A stretch of DNA of 64,000 bases from JBBQKG01 sp038326655 (GTDB lineage: Bacteria > Actinomycetota > Thermoleophilia > Solirubrobacterales > JBBDJG01): assembly GCA_038326655.1 (NCBI GenBank), contig JBBQKG010000003.1, positions 1 to 64,000 of the forward strand, written 5' to 3'. Positions 33,482 through 41,484 of this stretch are shown here, piece by piece. How positions within the stretch are numbered: the first letter of the stretch is position 1; each line of letters starts with the position of its first letter. The notes beneath the pieces were generated by a model. The model was not told where the DNA came from, searched no databases, and was given only the letters and a program-made list of their open reading frames with translations. The translations under genes and the position numbers were made by a program.

Positions 33482-34749
33482 TCGCCACGATCGCGAACGC
33501 CTTCAGCGTCCCCGAGATCCGGCGGAAGATCCTGTTCACGCTCGCGGTGCTGGCGCTCTACAGGCTCGGCGCACACATCCCGGCGCCCGGTGTCGACGCC
33601 GAGGCCGTGAAGGGTCTCAACGACCAGTTCTCCGGGGGGAACATCCTCGGGTTCCTGAGCCTGTTCTCAGGCAGCGCGCTGCAGAACTTCGCGATCTTCT
33701 CGCTCGGGATCATGCCGTACATCACGGCGTCGATCATCCTGCAGCTCCTGACGGTCGCGGTCCCGTCGCTCGAGAAGCTGCAAAAGGAAGGCGAGGTTGG
33801 CCAGCAGAAGATCACGCAGTACACGCGGTACCTGACCGTCGCGCTCGCGGCCGGTCAGGCGGTCGGCTTCACGTTCCTGTTCCGGACGATCGGCCGTCAG
33901 AACGGCGAGAGCGTCTTCGGCAACCTCACGTTCGGCAAGCTGTTCATGGTCGTGATCACGCTGGTCGCAGCGACCACGCTCCTGATGTGGATGGGCGAGC
34001 TGATCACCCAGCGCGGGATCGGGAACGGGATCTCACTGCTGATCTTCGCCTCGATCGTCTCGCGGTTCCCCCACGGGATCACCGCGTGGTGGAACAACCC
34101 CGATCAGGTCTTCAAGGTCATGATGCCGTTTATCGCGCTGGCCGTGATCCTCGGCATCGTCTTCATCCAAGAGGGCCAGCGCCGGATTCCCGTCCAGTAC
34201 GCGAAGCGCGTGATCGGGCGTCGCATGACGACCGGCGGCTCGACCTATCTGCCGCTGCGCGTGAACATGGCGGGTGTGATCCCGGTGATCTTCGCGGCTT
34301 CGATCATGGCCTTCCCGCCGACGGTCGGGCAGCTCAGCCAGGCGAGCTGGGCACAGGACGTGGCCGCTTTCTTCGCTCCGAACCACTGGGCGTTCGTGGC
34401 CGGCGAATGCTTCTTCATCTTCGTGTTCACCTACTTCTACACCGCGGTCACGTTCAACCCGGTGGACCAGGCCGACAACCTCAAGAAGTACGGGGGATTC
34501 ATCCCCGGCGTGAGACCGGGACGACCTACCGCCGAATACCTGGACCGCATCCTGGCGCGACTGACGTTTCCCGGGGCGCTGTTCCTTGCCGCCGTGGCGG
34601 CGTTACCGACGCTCTTGATCAGCCAGACCAGCGCCAACTTCTTCTTCGGCGGGACGTCGTTGCTGATTGCGATCGGGGTGGCACTCGATACCGTGAAGCA
34701 GCTCGAGGCGCAGCTCATGATGCGCAACTACGAGGGCTTCCTGAAGTAG
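33478..34749 (+). CDS. secY: Preprotein translocase subunit SecY
   Basis: A 423-residue channel protein of the SecYEG translocon with ten transmembrane helices. The first helix region (ILFTLAVLALYRLGAHIPAP), the plug region after it and the cytoplasmic loop with GQRRIPVQYAKRVIGRR are typical. It is translated from an ATGA overlap with rplO and overlaps adk by one base. Confidence 0.98.
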   Translation: MIATIANAFSVPEIRRKILFTLAVLALYRLGAHIPAPGVDAEAVKGLNDQFSGGNILGFLSLFSGSALQNFAIFSLGIMPYITASIILQLLTVAVPSLEKLQKEGEVGQQKITQYTRYLTVALAAGQAVGFTFLFRTIGRQNGESVFGNLTFGKLFMVVITLVAATTLLMWMGELITQRGIGNGISLLIFASIVSRFPHGITAWWNNPDQVFKVMMPFIALAVILGIVFIQEGQRRIPVQYAKRVIGRRMTTGGSTYLPLRVNMAGVIPVIFAASIMAFPPTVGQLSQASWAQDVAAFFAPNHWAFVAGECFFIFVFTYFYTAVTFNPVDQADNLKKYGGFIPGVRPGRPTAEYLDRILARLTFPGALFLAAVAALPTLLISQTSANFFFGGTSLLIAIGVALDTVKQLEAQLMMRNYEGFLK

Positions 34750-35417
34750 TGCAGGAGCTGAACCTCGTCCTGCTGGGCCCGCCCGGGGCCGGCAAGGGGA
34801 CACAGGCTGAGCGGCTCGTCGAGGACTTCGGCCTCCGGTACTTCGCGACCGGGAACATGCTTCGCAACGCGGTTCGCGAGCAAACACCGCTGGGGACCAA
34901 GGCGAAGGAGTACATGGACCGCGGCGACCTCGTCCCCGACGAGCTGATCATCGCGATGATCAAGGAGAGCCTGGAGGCGCCGGATGCCGACCGCGGCTTC
35001 ATGCTGGACGGCTTTCCGCGCACCGTGGGGCAGGCCGAGGCCCTCGAGGAGGAGCTGCGCCACCTGGGTCGGCACCTGTCCGGTGCGCTCCTGATCGACG
35101 TGCCCGAGGAGGAGGTCGTCCGGCGGCTGTCGGGCCGGCGCGTGTGCGTGAAGGGGCAGCACAACTTCCACGTGGATTTCGACCCTCCGAAGCACCCCGA
35201 CCGCTGCGACGTGGACGGCAGCCGCCTGGTCGTGCGCGACGACGACGAGCCGGAGGTGGTCCAGCACCGCCTCGCCCAGTACCGGGACAAGACCGCGCCG
35301 CTGATCGGGTACTACGAGAGCCGCGACATGCTTCACCGCGTGGACGGCTCCCGGCCGGCGGACGACGTCCATGACCAGATCCGGGCCCTGATCGCCGCGC
35401 TGCGCTTTGGAGACTGA
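34749..35417 (+). CDS. adk: Adenylate kinase
   Basis: A 222-residue kinase converting ATP and AMP to two ADP. The P-loop is GPPGAGKGTQ, the AMP-binding part has FATGNMLRNAV and the DGFPRT motif is present. The lid (RRVCVKGQHNFHVDFDPPKH...CDVDG) keeps two of the usual four zinc-ligand positions as Cys and has Gly and Asp at the others. The GTG at 34749 overlaps the last base of secY; the longer frame starting inside secY is an artefact. Confidence 0.97.
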   Translation: MQELNLVLLGPPGAGKGTQAERLVEDFGLRYFATGNMLRNAVREQTPLGTKAKEYMDRGDLVPDELIIAMIKESLEAPDADRGFMLDGFPRTVGQAEALEEELRHLGRHLSGALLIDVPEEEVVRRLSGRRVCVKGQHNFHVDFDPPKHPDRCDVDGSRLVVRDDDEPEVVQHRLAQYRDKTAPLIGYYESRDMLHRVDGSRPADDVHDQIRALIAALRFGD

Positions 35418-35450
35418 GGTCCTTTGCCGGGCTAGCCTAAGGTTGGTTTC

Positions 35451-36224
35451 ATGATCATCAGCAAGACCCCCGAGGAGATCGAAGCGATGGCCGAGTCCGG
35501 CCAGATCGTTGCGCGTTGTCTCGCGATGCTGGCGGGCCTCGTGCGCCTCGGCGTCACGACCGCCGACCTCGACCAGGCCGCCGAGAAGTTCATCCGGACC
35601 CACGGCGGCGAGCCCGCGTTCAAGGGATACCGCGGCTTTCCGGCCTCGATCTGCACCTCTCCGAACTCGATGGTGGTGCACGGCATCCCGGGCGGTTATG
35701 CGCTCGAGCGCAGCGACGTGCTGTCGATCGACGTGGGCGTCGAGTACGGGGGGTGGGTTGCCGACGCGGCCGTCACGGTCGCGCTCCGGCCCGTCAGCCC
35801 GATCGCGGCGAAGCTGCTGAAGGCGACTCGCGACGCGCTCGAGCTTGCGATCGACAAGTGCCGGCCCGGCAACAGGATCGGCGACGTCTCCCACGTGGTG
35901 CAGGAGCGGGTCGAGCGCGATGGGCTCTCGGTGGTCCGGTCGCTCGTCGGGCACGGGATCGGCCGCCAGATGCACGAAGACCCGCAGGTTCCGAACTTCG
36001 GCGAGCCGGGGCGCGGCCCCCTGCTCGAGGAGGGCATGGTGATCTGTGTCGAGCCGATGGTCTCGGCCGGGCGCCACGGCGTACGCATGGGGGAGGACAA
36101 GTGGGCGATCTACTCCGAGGATGGCTCCCTGACGGCCCATTTCGAGCACACGATCGCGATCACGGCCAAGGGCCCAAAGGTGCTTACCCCATGGCATCTC
36201 GAAGAGATGAAGGTGGCGGCCTGA
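35451..36224 (+). CDS. map: Methionine aminopeptidase, type I
   Basis: A 257-residue metalloprotease that removes N-terminal methionine. Metal ligands are visible: VVHGIPGG (substrate His), DVGVEYGGWVADAAVT (two Asp), GHGIGRQMHEDP (His), CVEPMV (Glu) and FEHTIAIT (Glu). TAGCCT and AAGG upstream of the ATG suggest a nearby promoter and ribosome binding site. infA does not follow, unlike in most bacteria. Confidence 0.97.
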   Translation: MIISKTPEEIEAMAESGQIVARCLAMLAGLVRLGVTTADLDQAAEKFIRTHGGEPAFKGYRGFPASICTSPNSMVVHGIPGGYALERSDVLSIDVGVEYGGWVADAAVTVALRPVSPIAAKLLKATRDALELAIDKCRPGNRIGDVSHVVQERVERDGLSVVRSLVGHGIGRQMHEDPQVPNFGEPGRGPLLEEGMVICVEPMVSAGRHGVRMGEDKWAIYSEDGSLTAHFEHTIAITAKGPKVLTPWHLEEMKVAA

Positions 36225-36403
36225 CAGCCCGCGGCCGGCCTGCCGCGGATCGCGATGGGGCGTCGAAATACCCCTGCTAGCATCTACGGGTCGGGTGCGC
36301 CCGCGCTGCGATAGGCTGCGCCCCCCGGGCCTTGGCCCGATCCCCGCCGGTCCAACTCCTGGGACCGATGGGCAATCTCTCCAGATAGGCAAAGCGAGCT
36401 GCA
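36225..36403 (+). promoter_or_regulatory. rpmJ/alpha-operon promoter and leader (no infA)
   Basis: TAGCAT (36278-36283, preceded by TGC) is a likely -10 element. The ~115-base leader contains a CTTG hairpin (36326-36339) and a second stem GGTCC/GGACC with a 7-8-base loop further on. There is room for no infA gene here: all frames are short. The leader could carry the S4-type autoregulation of the alpha operon. Confidence 0.5.
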
Positions 36404-36517
36404 ATGAAGGTACGAGCATCGGTTAAGCCGATGTGCGAGAAGTGCAAGGTGATCCGCCGTCGCGGCGTGGTGCTGGTGATCTGCCAGAACCCGCGACACA
36501 AGCAGCGGCAGGGTTAG
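36404..36517 (+). CDS. rpmJ: Ribosomal protein L36 (zinc form)
   Basis: A 37-residue protein, MKVRASVKPMCEKCKVIRR and on to ICQNPRHKQRQG. The zinc ligands C11, C14, C27 and H32 are all present (C+ form). It is too short for an ORF cutoff of 60 residues but is unmistakable, and it heads rpsM-rpsK-rpsD. Confidence 0.97.
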   Translation: MKVRASVKPMCEKCKVIRRRGVVLVICQNPRHKQRQG

Positions 36518-36538
36518 GAAGGAACAAGGAAAGGCAGC

Positions 36539-36919
36539 ATGGCGCGAATCGCTGGAGTCAACATTCCACTCAACAAGCGGGTCGAGGTCGGCCTCACGAC
36601 GATCTTCGGAATCGGCCGGTCGACCGGCCAGAAGGTGCTCGAGCGCAACAATATTTCCCCGGACACCTATGTGAAGGACCTCACGGACGACGAGATCTCG
36701 CGGCTTCGCGACGAGATCGACAACGAGCTCACGGTCGAGGGAGACCTGCGCAGGGAGCGCTCCCAGGACGTCAAGCGCCTGACCGAGATCGGCGCCTACC
36801 GCGGGCTTCGGCACCGCCGCGGGCTGCCGGTTCGCGGCCAGCGCACGAAGACGAACGCGCGCAGCCGCAAGGGCCCTCGCCGCGGCCAGGTCGCACAGAA
36901 GAAGAAGGTGAGCAAGTAG
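36539..36919 (+). CDS. rpsM: Ribosomal protein S13
   Basis: A 126-residue S13 in the 30S head. MARIAGVNIPLNKRVEVGL and the basic C-terminal RGLPVRGQRTKTNARSRKG are typical. GGAAGGAACAAGGAAAGG upstream is rich in ribosome binding signals. The rpsK ATG directly follows its stop. Confidence 0.97.
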   Translation: MARIAGVNIPLNKRVEVGLTTIFGIGRSTGQKVLERNNISPDTYVKDLTDDEISRLRDEIDNELTVEGDLRRERSQDVKRLTEIGAYRGLRHRRGLPVRGQRTKTNARSRKGPRRGQVAQKKKVSK

Positions 36920-37327
36920 ATGCCCCAGGCACGTGCAGCAGCGCGCAGGCGCACGAGTGGCCGCCGCAGGGTGCGCAAGAACATCCCGTTTGGCCAGGCC
37001 CACATCAAGACTTCTTTCAACAACACGATCGTGACGCTGACCGATCGCGAGGGCGCGGTGATCGCATGGGAGTCCGCCGGGAGCGCCGGCTTCAAGGGCT
37101 CCCGGAAGTCCACTCCCTTCGCCGCGCAGGTGACCGCCGAGGCGGCTGCCCAGAAGGGCATGGAGCATGGCCTCCAGAAGGTCGAGGTCTACGTCAAGGG
37201 ACCGGGGTCCGGCCGTGAGACGGCGATCCGCTCGCTCCAGGCCGCGGGACTCGAGGTCACGACCGTGAAGGACGTCACACCGCAGGCACACAACGGCTGC
37301 CGGCCGCGCAAGCGGCGGCGAGTCTAG
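36920..37327 (+). CDS. rpsK: Ribosomal protein S11
   Basis: A 135-residue S11 on the 30S platform. SFNNTIVTLTDREGAVIAWE and the ending NGCRPRKRRRV are conserved. It abuts rpsM and precedes rpsD by 11 bases. Confidence 0.97.
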   Translation: MPQARAAARRRTSGRRRVRKNIPFGQAHIKTSFNNTIVTLTDREGAVIAWESAGSAGFKGSRKSTPFAAQVTAEAAAQKGMEHGLQKVEVYVKGPGSGRETAIRSLQAAGLEVTTVKDVTPQAHNGCRPRKRRRV

Positions 37328-37338
37328 GGGGCTCGGGG

Positions 37339-37959
37339 ATGGCCAGGGACACCGGACCGCAGTGCAAGCAATGCCGCCGTGAGGGGCTCAAGCTCTTCCT
37401 GAAGGGCGAGCGCTGCCTGACCGACAAATGCTCGGTCGAGCGACGCCCCTACCCGCCGGGCCAGCACGGCCGCGGGCGGGTCCGTCAGTCCGAGTACCGG
37501 CACCAGCTGCGCGAGAAGCAGAAGGCGCGCCGCTACTACCAGCTGCTGGAGAAGCAGTTCCGCAGCTACTACGACAAGGCGAGCCGCCAGGCCGGGGTCA
37601 CCGGCGAGAACCTGCTCAGGCTGCTCGAGCGGCGGCTGGACAACGTGGTCGTGCGGCTGGGCTTCGCCGCCTCGCGGCGCCAGTCCCGTCAGCTCATCAC
37701 CCATGGGCATTTCGCCGTCAACGGCCGGCGCGTCAACAAGCCGTCCTACCAGCTTCGTCCGGGCGACGTGATCTCGGTCCGCGACACCTCCAGCGCCCGC
37801 CCGATCATCAGTGAGGCGACGGAGCTCACGGCGACCGTGCCGGCCTGGCTCCAGGCCGACTACGACTCGCTCACGGCGAAGGTGCTGCGCCTGCCCGAGA
37901 GAGAGGAGATCAGCACGCCCGTGCAAGAGCAGCTCATCGTGGAGCTCTATTCAAAGTAA
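37339..37959 (+). CDS. rpsD: Ribosomal protein S4 (zinc form)
   Basis: A 206-residue S4, initiator of 30S assembly and often regulator of the alpha operon. The N-terminal zinc site has four cysteines (CKQC, then CLTDKC), so this is the C+ form. The S4 RNA-binding motif (LDNVVVRLGFAASRRQSRQL) is intact. A large hairpin follows directly after the stop. Confidence 0.97.
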   Translation: MARDTGPQCKQCRREGLKLFLKGERCLTDKCSVERRPYPPGQHGRGRVRQSEYRHQLREKQKARRYYQLLEKQFRSYYDKASRQAGVTGENLLRLLERRLDNVVVRLGFAASRRQSRQLITHGHFAVNGRRVNKPSYQLRPGDVISVRDTSSARPIISEATELTATVPAWLQADYDSLTAKVLRLPEREEISTPVQEQLIVELYSK

Positions 37960-37963
37960 ATGG

Positions 37964-37993
37964 CCGTTCGCGGCCAAGGCCGCGAACGGGTTT
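37964..37993 (+). terminator. CAAG hairpin between rpsD and rpoA
   Basis: A perfect 12-bp stem CCGTTCGCGGCC/GGCCGCGAACGG with AA between (CAAG loop) starts five bases after the rpsD stop and is followed by GTTT. It could reduce read-through into rpoA, or process the mRNA. Confidence 0.6.
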
Positions 37994-38058
37994 GGCCCAG
38001 GGCTCGCCGGAACCTTTGGCGGGTCGCCGGCCCATCCGAGTTTGGAGGAATCTTTCAA

Positions 38059-39024
38059 GTGTTGGACTTTCAGGTACCCAAGATCACAGCCGAGAACGTC
38101 GAGGACAACAAGGGCAGCTTCACCGTGGAGCCGCTCGACCGTGGCTTCGGCTACACGTTCGGCAACTCGCTTCGGCGCGTGCTCCTCTCGTCGCTCGTCG
38201 GCGCCGCCGTCACATCGGTCCGGATCGAAGGCGTCGCACACGAGTTCTCGACCATCAACGGCGTCACCGAAGACGTGACCGATATCGTCCTGAACCTCAA
38301 GGACATCGTCTGTCGCATGCACACCGACGCCGGTGAGATCGAGGCTCCGCTGATCGCGAACGGGCCCGGAGAGATCACCGCGAAGGACATCGACCTGCCT
38401 TCGGGTGTCGAGATCCTGAATCCCGACGCCCACATCGCGACGCTCGAGAAGCGGGCGAAGCTGGAGATGTACCTCACGATCGGCCGTGGCCGCGGCTACC
38501 GCCCGGCGGAGGGCAACAAGACTCCAGAGCAGCCGATCGGCGTGATTCCGATCGACTCGATCTTCTCGCCGGTGCGCCGGGTGGCCTACAACGTCGAGGC
38601 CGCGCGCGTAGGCCAGCGGACCGACTTCGACAAGCTCACGCTCGACATCGAGACCGACGGCTCCGTCGACCCCCAGGCCGCGCTGCGCGAGGCGGCCGAG
38701 GTGCTGATCCAGAGCCTCGCGATCTTTACGGACCCGAGCCGGATCGAGGGCCTCGGGCTCCCCAGCGCCGACGGCGCGGGGGAGCCGAGCGGAGGTCTGG
38801 GCGCGGCGCCCGTGGCGGACGGCATGGACGACATCCTGATCGAGGAGCTCGAGCTGGGCGTTCGCTCGTACAACTGCCTCAAGCGCGCCGGCGTGCAAAC
38901 GATCGGCGACCTCGTGCAGAAGTCCGAGAACGAGCTGAGCGCGATCCCGAACTTCGGCCGCAAGAGCATCGAGGAGGTCAAGGAGACTCTCCGCGTGCGT
39001 GGCCTCGGGTTGCGCGACGAGTAG
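38059..39024 (+). CDS. rpoA: RNA polymerase alpha subunit
   Basis: A 321-residue alpha subunit. The N-terminal dimerisation domain includes RGFGYTFGNSLRRVLLSSL; the C-terminal domain (LGVRSYNCLKRAGVQTIGDL, ending RGLGLRDE) binds UP elements and activators. The GTG at 38059 is chosen because GGAGG (38044-38048) lies ten bases upstream; the longer frame passes through the hairpin and the leader. A low-complexity Gly/Ala linker joins the two domains. Confidence 0.97.
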   Translation: MLDFQVPKITAENVEDNKGSFTVEPLDRGFGYTFGNSLRRVLLSSLVGAAVTSVRIEGVAHEFSTINGVTEDVTDIVLNLKDIVCRMHTDAGEIEAPLIANGPGEITAKDIDLPSGVEILNPDAHIATLEKRAKLEMYLTIGRGRGYRPAEGNKTPEQPIGVIPIDSIFSPVRRVAYNVEAARVGQRTDFDKLTLDIETDGSVDPQAALREAAEVLIQSLAIFTDPSRIEGLGLPSADGAGEPSGGLGAAPVADGMDDILIEELELGVRSYNCLKRAGVQTIGDLVQKSENELSAIPNFGRKSIEEVKETLRVRGLGLRDE

Positions 39025-39037
39025 CGCGCCGCGTCCC

Positions 39038-39043
39038 TAGACT
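39038..39043 (+). promoter_or_regulatory. -10-like element immediately before rplQ
   Basis: TAGACT ends nine bases before the rplQ ATG. No Shine-Dalgarno sequence is present (GCGTCCCTAGACTTCCGGCG), so a leaderless rplQ transcript is possible. Confidence 0.35.
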
Positions 39044-39052
39044 TCCGGCGCG

Positions 39053-39406
39053 ATGCGTCACCAGAAGAAGCGCAACAAGCTCTCCCGCAGTGCCGGGCAC
39101 CGCAAGGCACTGATCAAGAACCTCTGCCGCCAGGTGATCCAGCACGAGCGGGTGCGGACCACCGAGGCCAAGGCGAAGGTGATCAAGCCCGAGGTCGAGA
39201 AGCTGATCACGCTGGCGAAGCGGGGCGACCTGCACGCGCGTCGGCAGGCGCTCGCGGCCCTCGGCCAGGACAAGTTCGTCGTGCACAAGCTGTTCGACGA
39301 GATCGGGCCGCGGTACGAGAGCCGCCTCGGCGGCTACACGCGGATCTTGAAGCTGGGGCCGCGGCGGTCGGACGCGACCGAGATGGTTTATCTCGAGCTC
39401 GTCTGA
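39053..39406 (+). CDS. rplQ: Ribosomal protein L17
   Basis: A 117-residue L17 at the tunnel exit. MRHQKKRNKLSRSAGHRKAL and the C-terminal GGYTRILKLGPRRSDATEM are typical. Its stop TGA at 39404-39406 lies just before, and in a different frame from, the truA similarity. Confidence 0.97.
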   Translation: MRHQKKRNKLSRSAGHRKALIKNLCRQVIQHERVRTTEAKAKVIKPEVEKLITLAKRGDLHARRQALAALGQDKFVVHKLFDEIGPRYESRLGGYTRILKLGPRRSDATEMVYLELV

Positions 39407-39419
39407 GACGACGCCGGTA

Positions 39420-40136
39420 AAGCTCACGCTCGAGTACGACGGCGGCGCGTTTGCCGGATGGGCGGCTCAGCCTGGGCTGAGGACGGTCGAGGGCACGCTG
39501 GTCGCGGCGGTCGAGCAGGTGACCGGTTCGGCGCCCGGCATATCCGTCGCGGGCCGCACCGATGCAGGCGTGCACGCGCGGGGCCAGGTCGCCTCACTCT
39601 CTCATGCCGGGGAGCCGGTGCGGTTGATGCGCTCTCTCAACGGAGTGCTTCCCGCCGACGTCGCCGTGCGCGACGCTGCGCAGGCCCCGGACGGGTTCGA
39701 CGCCCGCCGCGACGCCCGGTCGCGGACCTACTGCTACCGGCTGCTCACGCGCTCGTTCCCCAGCCCGTTCGAGCGAGGCCGTTCGCTTTGGTGGCCGCAC
39801 CCCGTCGACGACGATGCGCTCGGCGAGTGCGTGCGCCTGCTCCGGGGCACGCACGATTTCACCGCCTTCACTCCCACGCGGACCGATCACGTCCGGTTCG
39901 AGCGGAACGTCCTCGATGCCCGATGGACTCGCGCGGAGCAGGTGCTCGAGCTGTGGATCGAAGCCGACTCGTTCATGCGGCACATGATGCGGGTGCTGGT
40001 CGGGACGATGCTGGAGGTGGCCGGCGGCCGCCGGACCCCCGCCGAATTCGCGAGGCTCCTGGAAGGCGCGCCGCGCTCAACGGCGGCGGAGACCGCGGAG
40101 CCGCATGGGCTCTACCTCGTTTCGGTCGCCTATTAG
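39420..40136 (+). CDS. truA: tRNA pseudouridine synthase A, no canonical start codon found
   Basis: TruA isomerises uridines 38-40 of tRNA anticodon arms. The similarity starts at the AAG at 39420 (KLTLEYDGGAFAGW, then LRTVEGTLVAAVEQ) and continues with the catalytic AGRTDAGVHARGQV. No in-frame ATG, GTG or TTG exists between the preceding region and the N-terminal motif; the first canonical start is GTG 39519, which would remove about 35 essential residues. Possible explanations are an ATC start at 39390, a +1 shift at the rplQ stop, or a sequence error. The stop overlaps the convergent pilX-like gene by four bases. Confidence 0.85.
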   Translation, partial: KLTLEYDGGAFAGWAAQPGLRTVEGTLVAAVEQVTGSAPGISVAGRTDAGVHARGQVASLSHAGEPVRLMRSLNGVLPADVAVRDAAQAPDGFDARRDARSRTYCYRLLTRSFPSPFERGRSLWWPHPVDDDALGECVRLLRGTHDFTAFTPTRTDHVRFERNVLDARWTRAEQVLELWIEADSFMRHMMRVLVGTMLEVAGGRRTPAEFARLLEGAPRSTAAETAEPHGLYLVSVAY

Positions 40137-41482
40137 CAACCCGAGTCCACGACCGAGCCGATCTGGTCGTTCGCGCATTCCTTGTACTCCGCCGAGCGGT
40201 AGAGGCGAAGCGGGCTACCGCTCGTGATGTCGGCGATCCGGTCGCTGTAGTTCAGCGTTGCATTGTTCCGCAGCACCAGGGATCGTGCCGCGACAGCGCC
40301 CGTGAGCCTGACGTTGTTGCTGAGCGAGACCGTCGAGTACGGCGCGTAGACCGCCATGATCATGTCCGTCTGCAGGCTGACCCCGTTCGAGAGGTCAACG
40401 CTGGTCGCGAGCGTTTGGCTGCCGACCACATAGAGCTGGAGCGTCGTCGGATCCGTATTCATGTTCACGATCGCGGAGTCGTTTCGCACCGACACCGAGC
40501 CCATGCCGTTTCCTCCGCCGCAATTCTCCGGGGAGTCGATGTAGATGCGCACCACCGACCCGGCCGCGATCTTGAGCTGCGAGCTGTTGTCCATGTCGAG
40601 GCGGCAGAAGCTGTAGATGCTTCCGCCGAGCGTCAGGGTTGCGTTGTTTCGGAGGTTGAGCACCCTGGTCGTGGGACTCCAGTTGACGCTGCTGCAGGAG
40701 GTGCACGGATCCGGGTTCGTGGTGGCGGGAGGGCTCCCGATGCGCCCGTTGTCGTTGCTGGTGGGAGCGTTGCCTTGATCCACCGGCTGGAGGTTGAACG
40801 GGGTCTCCGCCGGTTGGGTCGAGTAGCCGCCGCACACGTTTGCGTTGTTCTGGATGCTCACCGACTTGCCGGGACCGGGGGTGGCGTCGCCGCAGACCTG
40901 GGCGAAGTTCTTGAGCACGACGTTCCCGTTGGTGCCCAGACCACCGGAGATGTTCACGTTGTTGCCGACATCGAGCGCCGCGAGGCTGACGCCCGCATAG
41001 CCCCCGGGAAAGATCGGCTCGCCCGTGGCGGCCGTGATGCGCATCAGCACGCGCCGCCGAACGCCGTTCGCAGTCCCTGTGGACACCACCTCCCGCTGGA
41101 CCAGCGCCTGGCCGTTCATCCTGAGCGACACCCCGGACGACATGCGCATGCTGTAGCTCGCGCCGTCGCCCAGATCCTCGGATTGCGCCGCGCACCAGCC
41201 GTCGGACTGAAGGCCCGAGACGGTCAGCGTGCCCGCCGAGATCGTGATGCACTGCAGGGATCCGGGCTGCAGGAGGTTCATGCGGTACATGCCGGTTTCG
41301 ACGCCCGCGCTGGCGGCCTGCAGCGCCCGCTTGACCTGCCGGTCGCGCTGGGTCTGGGTCTGAGCGGTGAGCGCCTCGCGAAGTGCGACCGTCGCGAGTC
41401 CCCACACGAGGAACAGGACCGCGAGCGCCACCGGCACCGCGATGCCGGCTTCTTCTTCGATCAGGCGGCGGAGGCGGAGCAT
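40133..41482 (-). CDS. PilX-like minor pilin, second copy
   Basis: A 449-residue type IV pilus-like protein. Its N-terminal hydrophobic helix (AGIAVPVALAVLFLVWGLAT) follows a short basic leader and lacks the Glu-5 of major pilins, as PilX proteins do. The rest contains many Asn-Asn-Ala repeats (VGNNVNIS, LRNNATLTL, LRNNATLNY), suggesting a beta-helix like the DUF7305 region, and Cys pairs. It is a close paralogue of the protein at 43686-45071. The ATG at 41482 is two bases after the stop of the preceding PilV-like gene. It is the last gene of the cluster. Confidence 0.85.
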   Translation of the reverse strand: MLRLRRLIEEEAGIAVPVALAVLFLVWGLATVALREALTAQTQTQRDRQVKRALQAASAGVETGMYRMNLLQPGSLQCITISAGTLTVSGLQSDGWCAAQSEDLGDGASYSMRMSSGVSLRMNGQALVQREVVSTGTANGVRRRVLMRITAATGEPIFPGGYAGVSLAALDVGNNVNISGGLGTNGNVVLKNFAQVCGDATPGPGKSVSIQNNANVCGGYSTQPAETPFNLQPVDQGNAPTSNDNGRIGSPPATTNPDPCTSCSSVNWSPTTRVLNLRNNATLTLGGSIYSFCRLDMDNSSQLKIAAGSVVRIYIDSPENCGGGNGMGSVSVRNDSAIVNMNTDPTTLQLYVVGSQTLATSVDLSNGVSLQTDMIMAVYAPYSTVSLSNNVRLTGAVAARSLVLRNNATLNYSDRIADITSGSPLRLYRSAEYKECANDQIGSVVDSGC

Positions 41483-41484
41483 TG

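Noticed and set aside
34749..35417. Unusual lid of adenylate kinase as evidence of altered function
   Set aside because: Mixed Cys/Asp/Gly lid sites are common among actinobacterial adenylate kinases, so this is not a strong anomaly.
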